Positions 1-8,967 of a DNA stretch of 64,000 bases are shown here, one piece after another. Within the stretch, counting starts at the first letter, position 1. Every line of letters begins with the position of its first letter. The notes below the pieces were generated by a model. It did not search any database. It was not told the DNA's origin and saw nothing but the letters and a program-made list of their open reading frames with translations. Position numbers and translations under genes: made by a program. Source of the DNA: DATLED01 sp963750255 (GTDB lineage Bacteria > Actinomycetota > Acidimicrobiia > Acidimicrobiales > CADCTF01); assembly GCA_963750255.1 (NCBI GenBank), contig CAVVPZ010000006.1:310001-374000 (forward strand), given 5' to 3'.

Positions 1-589
1 CGATGTCGGCGTTTCGGTACCAGGTCGTCCACCCCGTTCGGAGTAGGAGCACGTCGCCCGTGTCGATCGTGGTGCCCTGCGCGGCGAGGGTGCCGTCGAG
101 ATCCTCGGGAGTGATGAGCTCGGAGGTGCCGCCGTCGATGGGCCTTCCGATGGATTCGCGCCACCGCGCCACATCGACGAGCACGGCACGACCGGCGAGG
201 CCGCGTTCGGCCCACCACTGGATGCCGTGGTCGGCGTCGGCCACGCCGTTGTAATGGCCGTGGTGGTTGCGGACGTGGCGAAACCCGTCCCACTGACTGC
301 CGCTCTGGGTGTTGAAGTGGAGGACGTCGTCGTGTCCGCCTTCGCCCAGCACCTCGTGTGCCGGCACCTGCCGGCCGAACAAGGGCGGATCGGGAAGGTC
401 GTACTCGAGGTTCAAGGCAAAGGTCAGGCCCTTGCGGACGAGCCCGGCGGCGGCCTTGATGCGCTCGGCCGTCAGCAGGTTGAGACAACCGAGGCGGTCG
501 TCGTCGCCCCAGAGGCTCCACGAGGAGCCCGGCGGGAGGCCGGCCCGAATGGGCAGGTCGTCGTACTCGGGCAGCGAGGGCTCGGCCAT
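1..589 (-). CDS. Cyclase family protein (kynurenine formamidase-like), 3' end outside window
   Basis: The reverse strand is open from an ATG at 589 to the window edge, giving about 196 residues without a stop. The start reads MAEPSLPEYDDLPIRAG. A motif GSQWDGFRHV (about residues 95-104) resembles the metal-site motif HxGTHxDxPxH of the putative cyclase family (PF04199), in the QWDG variant seen in many actinobacterial members. Family members are metal-dependent hydrolases or cyclases, some of which hydrolyse N-formylkynurenine; the substrate here cannot be told. The C-terminus lies outside the window. It is divergent from the gene at 613 with only 23 bases between the two starts, so they share a promoter region. 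Confidence 0.75.
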   Translation of the reverse strand, partial: MAEPSLPEYDDLPIRAGLPPGSSWSLWGDDDRLGCLNLLTAERIKAAAGLVRKGLTFALNLEYDLPDPPLFGRQVPAHEVLGEGGHDDVLHFNTQSGSQWDGFRHVRNHHGHYNGVADADHGIQWWAERGLAGRAVLVDVARWRESIGRPIDGGTSELITPEDLDGTLAAQGTTIDTGDVLLLRTGWTTWYRNADI

Positions 590-600
590 GGCGCGGACGA

Positions 601-606
601 TAGCTT
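601..606 (+). promoter_or_regulatory. Putative -10 element (TAGCTT) of a leaderless transcript
   Basis: TAGCTT ends 6 bases before the ATG at 613. That spacing puts the transcription start on or next to the start codon. The same arrangement recurs at several other genes in the window. Confidence 0.4.
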
Positions 607-612
607 CCGTTC

Positions 613-1467
613 ATGTCCCTCGACCCGACCGTGGCCCGCAAGACCTGGCGGACCCTCGAACCCGTGCACGGCCTGATCTACTTCGCGCCCGAGGCCGGCG
701 AGGCCTACGAAGCGCTCGGGCTGCCCCCGGGGATGGGCGGATACTTCGCGTCGAGAGCGGCGGCCATGGGTCCTGTGTCGGCCGAGGTAGTGGTGTCGAC
801 CTTCTTCAACTTCCATCCCGCCTTCGTGGCCGAGACGATCCCGTCGGCGTGGAACACCGCGTCCCCCGAGGCGATTCTTGCGTCTCGGTTCGGAGCCGCT
901 GAGCGGGCCCTCAGGGCACGGCTGGGCGATCTGGCCGAGGGACCGGCGATCGAGGAGGCAGCCACGCTCGCCCGCCGCGCCGCCGAGGAATCGACCCGCT
1001 GGCTCGAAGGCCGACCGCTCTTCGCTGCCCACGCCGCCCTCGACTGGCCCGACGACCCCCTGATGGTGCTCTGGCACGCGCAGACGCTGTTGCGCGAGTT
1101 CCGCGGCGACGGCCACATCGCGGCGATGACCGTCGAGGGTGTGTCAGGTGTCGAGGCGCTGATCATCCATGGCGCCACCGGCGAGGTGCCGCCCAAGACA
1201 CTTCGATCGAGCCGTCGGTGGCCGGCCGACGAGTGGGCCGCGGGTGAAGAGCGGCTTCGGGCCCGGGGTTGGCTCGACGCGAGCGGAGCGCTGACCGACG
1301 CCGGCCGCAACCACCGTCAATGGGTCGAGGACCGCACCGACGCGCTGGCCGCTCCGGCGTACGAAACGCTCGGTGAGGATGGCTGTGAGCGGCTCCGCGG
1401 CCTCGGTCGTCCCCTGTCCCGGGCGATCGTCGAGTCCGGCGGGTTCGGGTTCCCCGCCGCCGACTGA
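613..1467 (+). CDS. SCO6745-type / SalK family protein
   Basis: Predicted protein of 284 residues, largely helical, beginning MSLDPTVARKTWRTLEP. The N-terminal pattern (TWRTLEPVHGLIYFAPE) and the central segment with FFNFHP and WDDPL-like motifs match the actinobacterial SCO6745/SalK-like family. Its biochemical role is unknown, and the C-terminal half resembles a winged-helix fold. The ATG start lacks a Shine-Dalgarno sequence but sits 6 bases after a -10-like TAGCTT, consistent with a leaderless mRNA. There is no operon partner: the upstream gene diverges and the downstream gene converges, ending at 1496. Confidence 0.7.
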   Translation: MSLDPTVARKTWRTLEPVHGLIYFAPEAGEAYEALGLPPGMGGYFASRAAAMGPVSAEVVVSTFFNFHPAFVAETIPSAWNTASPEAILASRFGAAERALRARLGDLAEGPAIEEAATLARRAAEESTRWLEGRPLFAAHAALDWPDDPLMVLWHAQTLLREFRGDGHIAAMTVEGVSGVEALIIHGATGEVPPKTLRSSRRWPADEWAAGEERLRARGWLDASGALTDAGRNHRQWVEDRTDALAAPAYETLGEDGCERLRGLGRPLSRAIVESGGFGFPAAD

Positions 1468-1495
1468 TCCGTCGCCTGCTGGACCGCCTCGGGCC

Positions 1496-1798
1496 TCAGC
1501 CCGCCTGGTCGGCGTCGACGAAGTCGACAGCGACGCTCCCGGTGGCCTTGGCCCGCAACAGCGTCGCCACCTCTTGGTGCGCGGGGTGGACCTGATAGGC
1601 CTCGAGCCCGGCCAGGTCGTCGAAGGTGGCGACGAGTGCGAAGTCGTGCGCTCGTGTCGATTCGACCACGTTGGCGCCGGCTCGCATGGAGCGAAGTGTG
1701 GGCACGACGTCGAGCAGACCGACGAGGCGCCGCCGGCACTCGGCGAGATGCGCATCGCTGGTATCGCTCAGAGTGAAGGTGACGATGTGGACGATCAT
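1496..1798 (-). CDS. Dabb (stress-responsive A/B barrel) domain protein
   Basis: Predicted protein of 100 residues. It opens MIVHIVTFTLSD, has a central SMRAGANVVES strand, and carries the FDDLAGLEAYQVHPAH motif near residue 70. These are typical of the dimeric alpha/beta barrel Dabb family (PF07876). Members are small stress-associated or catabolic proteins of mostly unknown activity. The ATG overlaps the stop of the upstream nudC gene (ATGA, 1795-1798), so the two are probably translationally coupled. Confidence 0.8.
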   Translation of the reverse strand: MIVHIVTFTLSDTSDAHLAECRRRLVGLLDVVPTLRSMRAGANVVESTRAHDFALVATFDDLAGLEAYQVHPAHQEVATLLRAKATGSVAVDFVDADQAG

Positions 1799-2692
1799 GC
1801 CGGCACCTCGGCCAGCCAGTCGTCGACCAAGCGACGCGAGATCGACAACGCCGGAGGCAGACCAACGGCACCGTGGGTCAACTCCTCCCGTGTGTACCAG
1901 CAAGCATCGACCAGTTCGTCGGGGTCGGGAGCGAGCTCGTCGCTCGAGGCGTCGGCGCGGAATCCGAGCATGACCGACGCCGGGAACGGCCACGGCTGGG
2001 ACGACTGGTACTGCACCGAATCGGGCTCGAGGTCGATGCCAGCCTCCTCCTTGACCTCGCGAACGACGGCATCCTCGAGCGACTCACCGGGCTCGACGAA
2101 CCCGGCCAGTACGGAGGCGAAGCCGGCCGGCCAGTTGGGGTTGCGGCCGAGGAGCGCTCGGTCGTCGTGCGTGACGAGCACGATGATGGCGGGATCGGTG
2201 CGGGGGAAGTGCTCGCGCCCGCATCCGTCGCAGCGACGGCGGTGGCCGGCCCAGTCGGCGATCGTTTCCGACCCGCACTGTCCGCAGAACCGGTGGGTGG
2301 CGTGCCATGTGGCAAGCCCGGTCGCCATCGCCAGAAGGTTGCCGTCGAGCGGCGACAGCAAGGTGGCGACCTCTCGCAGTCCGGCCAACCGCGCTCGCCT
2401 CACCGAGGTCGGCGGGCCCATCTTTGGGGTCGAGGTCGACTGCGAGATACACGACCCCCTCGGACTGGCCGAGCAACCACACGTCGTCGAGGTCGCGTCC
2501 AAGGTCCTCGAGTCGGGGATGGAGCAGCGTCGAAGGATCGTCGGCGCACACGCAGACTCGACCGCCACACACCGGCACGATGCGGGCTTCGTGCGCGGCG
2601 GCGACGGCGTCAGCCACTCGCTCGGGTTGGCGCCGGATGAGCCCGAGGCGATCGAGCCCGGCGGTGCTGAGGGGGTTGGTCGAGCGGGGCAT
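1795..2692 (-). CDS. nudC: NADH pyrophosphatase NudC, one frameshift
   Basis: NudC hydrolyses NADH and NAD-capped RNA to the nucleoside monophosphates. The N-terminal domain starts MPRSTNPLSTAGLDRLGL. A CGQCG...CDGC zinc ribbon follows, then a Nudix box with GFVEPGESLEDAVVREVKEE. The C-terminal SQPWPFP motif is the NADH-specific SQPWPFPxS signature. The first ~90 residues and the rest lie in different frames. A +1 shift around 2395-2440 (near DLGEAS / RLAGLRE) is needed, giving about 298 residues, within the family's usual length. A sequencing error is more likely than a real lesion because all catalytic motifs are intact. It is coupled to the downstream Dabb gene. Confidence 0.85.
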
Positions 2693-2736
2693 GTCGGAGT
2701 TCTTACTCGCCCGACTGCCAGCCGCGCCTGCCACCG

Positions 2737-2742
2737 TAGGCT
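2737..2742 (+). promoter_or_regulatory. Putative -10 element (TAGGCT) of a leaderless transcript
   Basis: TAGGCT lies 7 bases upstream of the ATG at 2750, and no Shine-Dalgarno sequence is seen before that ATG. Confidence 0.4.
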
Positions 2743-2749
2743 CGGCGGG

Positions 2750-4705
2750 ATGACGACCACTGCGCCGTTTGGATCTTGGGCCTCTCCGATCTCCTCCGAC
2801 CTGTTGGTAGCTGGGGCAGTGCGGCTCGGGCAGTTGTCGGTGGCCGGCGACGACGTGTACTGGGTCGAGGGACGTCCGGAAGAGGCGGGCCGCCAGGTAC
2901 TCGTCCGCCGGACTTCGGCCGGCGACGTCACCGACCTCGTCCCGCCTGGCTTCGGCGTGCGCACGCTGGCCCACGAGTACGGCGGGCTCGCGTACGGCGT
3001 GGCGCCGGATGGCTCGATTTACTTCTCGAACTTCGAAGACCAACGGGTGTACCGGATCGACCCGCCAGCCGGAGCGCCGGTGGCGATCACCGCCGAGCCG
3101 TCGATCGCCCGCTCGGTTCGCTACGCCGACCATGCGGTTTCACCTGATGGCCTGTGGCTGCTGTGCGTACGCGAGCGCCACCTCGGAGCGTCGGCCACCG
3201 AGGTGGTCAACGACATCGTGGTCTTGTCGCTCGACGACGACGCGTCGCCGACGGTCGTGGCCGAGGGCCACGACTTCTTCGCCGCCCCCCGGTGGTCGCC
3301 TGACGGTCGCTCGTTGTGCTGGTTGCAGTGGGACCACCCCGACATGCCCTGGGACGCGACCGTGTTGTGTTCGGCGTCGTTCGAGGTGGGGTCGACCGGA
3401 CACGTGACGGTGGCCGACCTGTCGGTCGTCGCCGGCGGGCCGGGCGAGTCGGTGTCGCAGCCGCGGTGGTCGCCCTCGGGCGAACTCCATTTCGCGTCGG
3501 ACCGGACGGGCTGGTGGAACCTCTATCGCGCCGGCGCTCCGGTCGCACCCGACCAAGCCGAGTTCTCGGGACCGGACTGGATCTTCGGCCAGCATCGCTA
3601 CGACTTCGCCGCTGACGGAACGTTGGTGACCGTCCGCTCGGTGCGCAACCTCGACGAGGTCGGGGTTGTGGGCGCCGACGGGTTCCGAGCCGTCGAATCC
3701 CGGTTCACCTCGATCAGCGCGCTGTGGGCCACCGACGGCGGTGACCTCGTGGCGTTGGCCGCCTCGCCCCGTGAGCCCGGGGCGGTCGTGCGCTTTCCTC
3801 TGGCCGGTGGTCGACCCGAGGTGTTGAAACGGAGCCGGACCCTCGATCTCGACGCTGCAGTGATCTCCGTCGCCGAGGCGATCGAATACCCGGTGGGCGG
3901 CGGCGACACGGCGCACGCCTTCTTCTATGCGCCCACGAATCCCGACTTCGTCGGTCCGGTCGGCGAGCAGCCTCCGCTCATCGTGTTGAGTCACGGCGGT
4001 CCGACGTCGGCCACCACGTCGGCCCTCGACGTCGGCATCCAGTTCTGGACGAGTCGCGGGTTCGCCGTGGTCGACGTCAACTACGGAGGCTCGACGGGTT
4101 ACGGACGGGCCTACCGCGATCGCCTACGTGGGTCGTGGGGCGTCGTCGACGTCGACGACTGCGTCGGTGCGGCTCGTTGGCTGGCAGCCGAAGGTCGCGT
4201 CGACGGGCACCGATTGCTGATTCGGGGCGGTTCGGCCGGTGGCTACACCACGCTGGCGGCTCTCACCTTCCGCAATGACTTCGCCGCCGGCGCGTCGCAC
4301 TACGGGGTGGCCGATGCCGAAGCCCTGGCCGCCGACACCCACAAATTCGAGAGCCGCTACCTCGACGGACTCATGGCTCCCTATCCCGAGGGACGAGACG
4401 TGTACGTCGCCCGGTCACCCATCCACCACACCCACCTGCTCGACCGGCCGATGATCCTCTTCCAAGGCCTCGAGGACGAGGTGGTGCCACCGATCCAAGC
4501 CGAGATGATGGCCGGAGCGTTGCGAGACAAGGGCATCCCCTTCGCCTACCTCGCGTTCGAGGGCGAGCAGCACGGCTTTCGGAAGGCCGAGACGATCAAG
4601 CGGGTGGCCGACGCCGAACTCTGGTTCTACGGCCGGGTGCTCGGATTCACGCCGGCGGGCGAGATCGAGCCGGTGGTGATCGAGAACGAAGACGGCCTCG
4701 GCTGA
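2750..4705 (+). CDS. S9 family prolyl oligopeptidase / acylaminoacyl-peptidase
   Basis: Predicted protein of 651 residues. The N-terminal ~380 residues form a beta-propeller with WSPDGRSLCW-type repeats. The C-terminal alpha/beta-hydrolase domain has the oxyanion segment LSHGGPTS, the nucleophile in RGGSAGGYTT (Ser495), the acid in GLEDEVVPP (Asp576) and His608 in EGEQHGFRK. This matches MEROPS family S9C, cytosolic serine peptidases that trim short or N-acylated peptides. There is no signal peptide. The ATG at 2750 was chosen because homology-like sequence begins there and a -10 element lies 7 bases upstream, although the frame stays open further upstream. It is divergent from nudC. Confidence 0.9.
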   Translation: MTTTAPFGSWASPISSDLLVAGAVRLGQLSVAGDDVYWVEGRPEEAGRQVLVRRTSAGDVTDLVPPGFGVRTLAHEYGGLAYGVAPDGSIYFSNFEDQRVYRIDPPAGAPVAITAEPSIARSVRYADHAVSPDGLWLLCVRERHLGASATEVVNDIVVLSLDDDASPTVVAEGHDFFAAPRWSPDGRSLCWLQWDHPDMPWDATVLCSASFEVGSTGHVTVADLSVVAGGPGESVSQPRWSPSGELHFASDRTGWWNLYRAGAPVAPDQAEFSGPDWIFGQHRYDFAADGTLVTVRSVRNLDEVGVVGADGFRAVESRFTSISALWATDGGDLVALAASPREPGAVVRFPLAGGRPEVLKRSRTLDLDAAVISVAEAIEYPVGGGDTAHAFFYAPTNPDFVGPVGEQPPLIVLSHGGPTSATTSALDVGIQFWTSRGFAVVDVNYGGSTGYGRAYRDRLRGSWGVVDVDDCVGAARWLAAEGRVDGHRLLIRGGSAGGYTTLAALTFRNDFAAGASHYGVADAEALAADTHKFESRYLDGLMAPYPEGRDVYVARSPIHHTHLLDRPMILFQGLEDEVVPPIQAEMMAGALRDKGIPFAYLAFEGEQHGFRKAETIKRVADAELWFYGRVLGFTPAGEIEPVVIENEDGLG

Positions 4706-4755
4706 GGTCGACCCGCCGGTTGTGGGCGTGTTCAGCGGCCCCTTCTCGAACGGCG

Positions 4756-4828
4756 TGGGGGCGGTGGGGCTCGAACCCACGCGCTTCGGCTTAAAAGGCC
4801 GCTGCTCTGCCAACTGAGCTACACCCCC
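4756..4828 (-). tRNA. tRNA-Lys (anticodon TTT)
   Basis: The reverse strand folds as a full cloverleaf. The acceptor stem is GGGGGTG/CGCCCCC with discriminator A. The D-arm starts TAGCTCAGTTGG. The anticodon loop CTTTTAA puts TTT (complement of 4793-4795) at positions 34-36. The T-arm is GTGGG-TTCGAGC-CCCAC. The 3' CCA is not encoded. It decodes lysine AAA/AAG. Confidence 0.95.
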
Positions 4829-4974
4829 CGGACGTTCCCGGTGATCCCCACGAAAGTACGCGACAAGGCGCGGCCCCGACGACTCCTGGGCGGCCCACCC
4901 CTGCGTCCTTTCCGGCGCGAACGGTCGTTCTGGCGCGTTGTCGCGCCGGGAAGGTGGTGGGGGGTGGCGCTGGG

Positions 4975-4980
4975 TAGCGT
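4975..4980 (+). promoter_or_regulatory. Putative -10 element (TAGCGT) of a leaderless transcript
   Basis: TAGCGT ends 6 bases before the ATG at 4987. It is identical to the hexamers before proC (16015), the SAM-hydrolase gene (17104) and a mini-frame upstream of the MoaD gene (8906). Confidence 0.45.
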
Positions 4981-4986
4981 GGCTTC

Positions 4987-5409
4987 ATGCAGCCAGACCA
5001 GGCCCGTGAGCTCCTCGACCAGGAGCGCCAGCGTCTCGAGGGGATCAAAGAAGGGCTCGACGACGTGCGCGGTGAGTCGCAACAGGAGTCGCTCGACGAG
5101 TTGAGCTCGTACGACCAACACCAGGCCGACGTCGCCACGGAGACCTTCGACCGGGAGAAGGACCTGACGATCCTCGACAACATCGAGGGCGAACTGGCCG
5201 ACGTCGAACATGCGCTCACTCGCATCGACGATGGTTCCTACGGCACCTGCGAAGCGTGTGGAAAGCCGATCGGCGACGACCGACTCGAGGCCCTTCCGGC
5301 GACGCGGTTCTGCCTCGAAGACCAGGGTGCGGCCGAGCGTGAGCTGCGCACGTCGGCTCCCCACGAGATCGTCGACGACGACGCAGCTGAAGGCTCGGCT
5401 GGCCGCTGA
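4987..5409 (+). CDS. TraR/DksA family zinc-finger-like protein
   Basis: Predicted protein of 140 residues. An N-terminal helical hairpin (about residues 1-75) is followed by a DksA-type zinc-finger region CEACGKPIGDDRLEALP...FCLED. DksA-like proteins insert into the RNA polymerase secondary channel and modulate transcription initiation. Three of the four expected cysteines are visible. The fourth position (C-x2-C) is Asp (CLED), so zinc binding may be altered. The coiled-coil tip has no clear DxxDxA motif, so a canonical ppGpp/DksA role is uncertain. Its TGA overlaps the ATG of the downstream ABC1 gene (TGATG), suggesting coupling. Confidence 0.8.
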   Translation: MQPDQARELLDQERQRLEGIKEGLDDVRGESQQESLDELSSYDQHQADVATETFDREKDLTILDNIEGELADVEHALTRIDDGSYGTCEACGKPIGDDRLEALPATRFCLEDQGAAERELRTSAPHEIVDDDAAEGSAGR

Positions 5410-6853
5410 TGAATCGTCGAACCGGAGCGGTCGCCGCCGGCGCCGTGGTGCTGCGCGGCGGGCGCGGGAGCGGCCAGCCTGCGCGACCAGGACACCCGTC
5501 ACGGCATCGAGCGCCGGCTGCGCATCATGCGCCTCACTGCCCGACGCGGTGTGCACTTCGGCATCAACAAGGTGCGGGGCCGCAACGCCACCGAGGCCGA
5601 GCGGGCCGCACTCGACGAGCAGTTCGCCATCAAGACGGCCCAAGATGTGGCCGCCGTCTTGGGTGGGATGAAGGGCGCCATCATGAAGGCCGGGCAGATG
5701 CTCAGCTTCATCGCCGATGGCCTCCCCCCCGAGGCCCAAGCCGCGTTGGCCACCTTGCAACAAGACGTTCCGCCCATGGCGCCGAGCCTCGCCGCCGGCG
5801 TCATCCGCTCTGAGTTGGGCGACGACCCAGAGAAGATCTTCCTCGAGTGGAACCCCACGCCACTCGGTGCGGCCAGCATCGGCCAGGTCCACAAAGCCGT
5901 CACCCGCGACGGCCGCATCGTGGCCGTGAAGGTGCAGTACCCGGGTGTCGACAAGGCGATCAAGAGCGACCTCGACAACGCAGAGATGCTCTACGGCATG
6001 TTCGCGAGTTTTGCCCTCCGCAACCTCGACGTGAAGTCGTTGGTCGACGAGCTTCGCGAACGTATGGCCGACGAACTCGACTACCGGCTCGAGGCCAGCC
6101 TCCAGACCGAGTTCGCCGAGCGGTACGACGGACACCCGTTCATCCGGATCCCCAAGATCGTCCCCGAACTGAGCACGCAGCGGGTGCTGGTGAGTGAGTG
6201 GGTCGACGGTCTTCGGTTCGACGACTTCATTGCCACCGCCGACGAGGCCACCCGCCAGAAGGCGGCCGAGGTGATGTTCCGATTCGCGCAGGGAGCCATC
6301 CAGCATCACCACGTGTTCAACGGCGACCCCCATCCGGGCAACTACATCCTCCACGACGACGGCACGGTCACGTTCCTCGACTTCGGGCTCGTCAAGCGTT
6401 GGGGCCCGGGTGAGCTCGAGAGCCTGAGTGGCGGTGCTCGACTGCATCCTCGACCGCGACATTCCGGGCACCATTGCCGCCGCCATCGAGGCTGGGTTCC
6501 TGCCCGCCGATCACGGCCTCGACCCGCAGCACGTCTTCGATTACGTCTCGGGTCCCTACGGCCCCTTCATGGTCGAGGAGTTCACCTACACCCGAGACTG
6601 GACCTCGAAGGCTCTCCAGACGGTCGTCGACGTGCAGGGCCAGTTCGGCGACGTCATCCGACTGCTCAACATGCCCACGTCGTACGTCATCCTCGATCGT
6701 GTTGTGTGGGGAATGTCAGCGCTGCTTGGACGGCTCCACGCGACCAACCACTGGCGGGCCTTGTTGGCCGAATACCGCAAGGGCGCGCCGCCCGCAACCG
6801 AGCTTGGCCGGATCGAGCAGGAGTGGCGAAGCTCTCGCCCGGCGGCGCGGTAG
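5409..6853 (+). CDS. ABC1/AarF (UbiB-like) atypical kinase, two frameshifts
   Basis: Predicted protein of about 480 residues after two +1 corrections, near 5465-5490 and near 6425 (after ELESL, resuming AVLDCILDRD). Visible ABC1 motifs are KxGQ (MKAGQMLSF), an AAASIGQVH-type nucleotide-loop segment, VAVKVQYPGV with the ATP-site Lys, ERMADELDY, NGDPHPGNY (catalytic HxGN equivalent) and FLDFGLVKR (metal-binding DFG). UbiB-like proteins support quinone or lipid metabolism and are usually membrane-associated. Start 5409 overlaps the DksA-like stop, which supports the assignment. It is followed by a hydrolase gene that overlaps its end. Confidence 0.8.
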
Positions 6854-7677
6854 TCGGTTACCTCCGCAAGTACGTCGTCGCCCCTCGCTACCGCCAGGGT
6901 CAGCGGCTGGCCTTGACGGCGGCCGACGGCACCGCGTTGACCGCGTACCGCCTCCCGGGACCGTCGGACGCCCCGTGCACGGTCGTGCTCGTCCACGGGT
7001 TCGTCAACTGGTCACGCACTCCGGCCATCCACTCGTTCGCCGAGTTGCTCGCTGACGACGTCGAGGTGATCGTTCCCGACTTGCGGGGCCACGGGCGCTC
7101 AGGTGGGGAGTGCACGTTCGGTCATCACGAACCGCTCGATGTCGCCGCCGCCGTCGCCGCTGCCGACCCGGGCCGCCCCGTGGTGACCGTCGGCATCAGC
7201 CTCGGCGGCGCCGCCGTGCTACTCCACGCGGGCTCTTCGCCCGGCGCGGTGGCCGGCGTTGTCGCCATCAGCGCCCCCATCGGATGGGGCGACCTCGGCA
7301 CCGCCGGCGCTCGCCTCGTCGAGCGCTGGGTCGCCACCCGGACCAGCCGGTTCGTGTTGCGCGCCCTCCTGCGCACCCGGCTCAAGGCGGGGCCGAGCGA
7401 CGTTCCCGATCCCGCTGGGGTTGTGGCCTCCATCGCCCCGGCCTTCACGATCGTCGTCGCCGACCCTGACGACTGGTATTTCGGCCCCGAGCACGCGGAG
7501 AGGCTGCACGAGTGGGCTCGATCACCAAAGGAACTGTGGTGGTACGCAGGCGCCGGTCACGGCACGGACCTGCTCACCACAGCGTTCGCTGCGCGGCTCC
7601 TGACGGCGATCGAGGGGCATCTGGCGGATCGGGCCGCAGCGTCGGGTCCTTCATCCGCGGGACCGGCGGGGCCTTGA
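6823..7677 (+). CDS. Alpha/beta hydrolase
   Basis: Predicted protein of 284 residues from a GTG at 6823. It has the oxyanion strand VVLVHGF, the nucleophile elbow GISLGG (Ser around residue 125) and a late GAGHGTD that would supply the catalytic His. The first 20 residues contain a basic segment and no cleavable signal peptide. The substrate is unknown. The start overlaps the end of the ABC1 gene by 31 bases. The 3' end overlaps the convergent YgjP-like gene by about 104 bases, an unusually long overlap that could reflect a frameshift hiding an earlier stop in one of the two genes. Confidence 0.75.
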   Translation: MAKLSPGGAVVGYLRKYVVAPRYRQGQRLALTAADGTALTAYRLPGPSDAPCTVVLVHGFVNWSRTPAIHSFAELLADDVEVIVPDLRGHGRSGGECTFGHHEPLDVAAAVAAADPGRPVVTVGISLGGAAVLLHAGSSPGAVAGVVAISAPIGWGDLGTAGARLVERWVATRTSRFVLRALLRTRLKAGPSDVPDPAGVVASIAPAFTIVVADPDDWYFGPEHAERLHEWARSPKELWWYAGAGHGTDLLTTAFAARLLTAIEGHLADRAAASGPSSAGPAGP

Positions 7678-8248
7678 CCGCCGGACTCTCGACATCGTCG
7701 CGATGGTGGTCGCCGTCGCCGTCGCCGTCGTCGTCGCTCTTGGCGATGAGATACCCGCGAGCCCGCTCGGACCGGGGATAGCGGTCGACCAGCGCCCAGA
7801 AGTCGGCGCCATGCCCGCCCACCACGAGGTGGGCCAGTTCGTGGACGATCACATAGTCGACGACCCAGGCGGGAAAGCCGGCCATGCGGCTCGAGAGGCG
7901 AATGGTGCGGTCGGCTGGTGTGCACGAGCCCCAGCGCCATTCCTGGTTGTCGACCCAACGGATCGAAGCCGGTTGCGGAAGGGAGTAGCGGGCGGCCAGC
8001 ACCTCGGCCCTCGCCCCGAGATCGATGGGGGCCGTCGCAGCCCGTCGCTCGAACCGCGACACCATCTCGGCCACCCAGTTGGCCTCTTCCTTGGCCGACA
8101 TCCGGGCCGGGATCGACACCTGCACGACGCCGTCGACCAGGCGGGCCTGCACCGTCTTGCGGCGCTTGGGGCTGCGGATGACCTCGTGGCGCACGCCTTG
8201 AACGTACCGGCCCGGCACGACGAGATCGCCCATCCCGCTGCCGGCCAT
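7574..8248 (-). CDS. YgjP-like (DUF45) metallopeptidase domain protein
   Basis: Predicted protein of 224 residues. The zincin motif HELAH with a downstream His (HLVVGGHGADFW) defines the DUF45/YgjP-like metallopeptidase family (PF01863). The preceding RWGSC motif (WRWGSCT) is diagnostic. The last ~50 residues are rich in Asp, Pro and Arg and look disordered; they are antisense to the end of the neighbouring hydrolase. ATG 8248 and ATG 8233 are both possible starts. The gene follows the histidine-phosphatase gene by 22 bases on the same strand, so co-transcription is likely. The physiological substrate is unknown. Confidence 0.8.
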   Translation of the reverse strand: MAGSGMGDLVVPGRYVQGVRHEVIRSPKRRKTVQARLVDGVVQVSIPARMSAKEEANWVAEMVSRFERRAATAPIDLGARAEVLAARYSLPQPASIRWVDNQEWRWGSCTPADRTIRLSSRMAGFPAWVVDYVIVHELAHLVVGGHGADFWALVDRYPRSERARGYLIAKSDDDGDGDGDHHRDDVESPAVKAPPVPRMKDPTLRPDPPDAPRSPSGAAQRTLW

Positions 8249-8269
8249 CCCGGGAGGGGGCCGGCGGGG

Positions 8270-8888
8270 TTACTCGGTGGGGGGCCGGGTGACGAGCTCG
8301 GCTTCGAGGGGCACGAAGCGATCGCCCGCAGTGAGGCCGTCGTCGCCCACGAGCAACCACCGTCCACCGAGGTTGGGGGTCGCCGGACCGGGTTCGACAC
8401 CGAGGCTGCGCTCGATGGCGCGGATCACACCTCCGTGGCTGATCACGAGCAGTCGATCGTCGGCGAACTGATGGGCCAGTGCGACAAGTGCGGGCCGCGT
8501 GCGGGCCAGCAGGTCGGAGTCGGACTCGCCGTCGGGGATGGCGAGCAGCCGGTTGGTGCCGGTCTCGAACGCGTTGGGATATACGGTCAGCAACTCCTCG
8601 ATCGTCTTGCCCTCGAATGCACCCACGTGGCGTTCGCGTAGGTCGGGCTCGCAGACGACGTCGGCATCGATCCCGAGTCCCGCAGCGAGAATGGCGGCGG
8701 TGTCGCGAGCCCGGGCGAGGTCGGACGCGGAGACCCGCGTGAGGGAGAACGCGGTGGAGGTGATCGGCAGCGTCGACTGCTTGACGGCGTCCACGTTCGG
8801 AGAGGGGAGCGTCGGCCCACCCCTGCCAACGGCGTTCGGCGTTCCACGTGGTCTCGCCATGGCGAAGGAGCAGGAGCGGGATAGCCAC
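8270..8888 (-). CDS. Histidine phosphatase family protein (phosphoglycerate mutase-like), one frameshift
   Basis: Predicted protein of about 205 residues. The catalytic RHGE motif (LLLLRHGETTWNAE) lies in one frame from a GTG at 8888. The remainder, including SDLARARDTA, the CEPDLRERHVGAFEG loop and the second catalytic His in VISHGG, lies in the next frame. A +1 shift near 8780-8800 (after LSERGRRQAVDA) joins them. The family contains 2,3-bisphosphoglycerate-dependent mutases, acid phosphatases and alpha-ribazole phosphatases; the exact substrate cannot be deduced. An error in the sequence is the simplest explanation because both halves keep all key residues. Confidence 0.8.
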
Positions 8889-8905
8889 GGTCGGGAAGTC
8901 TCGCG

Positions 8906-8911
8906 TAGCGT
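8906..8911 (+). promoter_or_regulatory. Putative -10 element (TAGCGT) upstream of the MoaD-like gene
   Basis: TAGCGT is followed 9 bases later by an ATG (8921) that opens only a 12-codon frame ending at 8959. The MoaD-like gene follows at 8968. Transcription probably starts here and continues into the MoaD and membrane-protein genes. Confidence 0.35.
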
Positions 8912-8967
8912 TGTGGCCCCATGAGTCGACGCCCTCGCGCCGCTGAAGCGACCGGCTAGGTCAGGCG

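Noticed and set aside
8921..8959. 12-codon leader peptide before the MoaD-like gene
   Set aside because: No attenuator hairpin, no codon bias of regulatory meaning, and a chance short frame is likely. Kept only as a note under the promoter.
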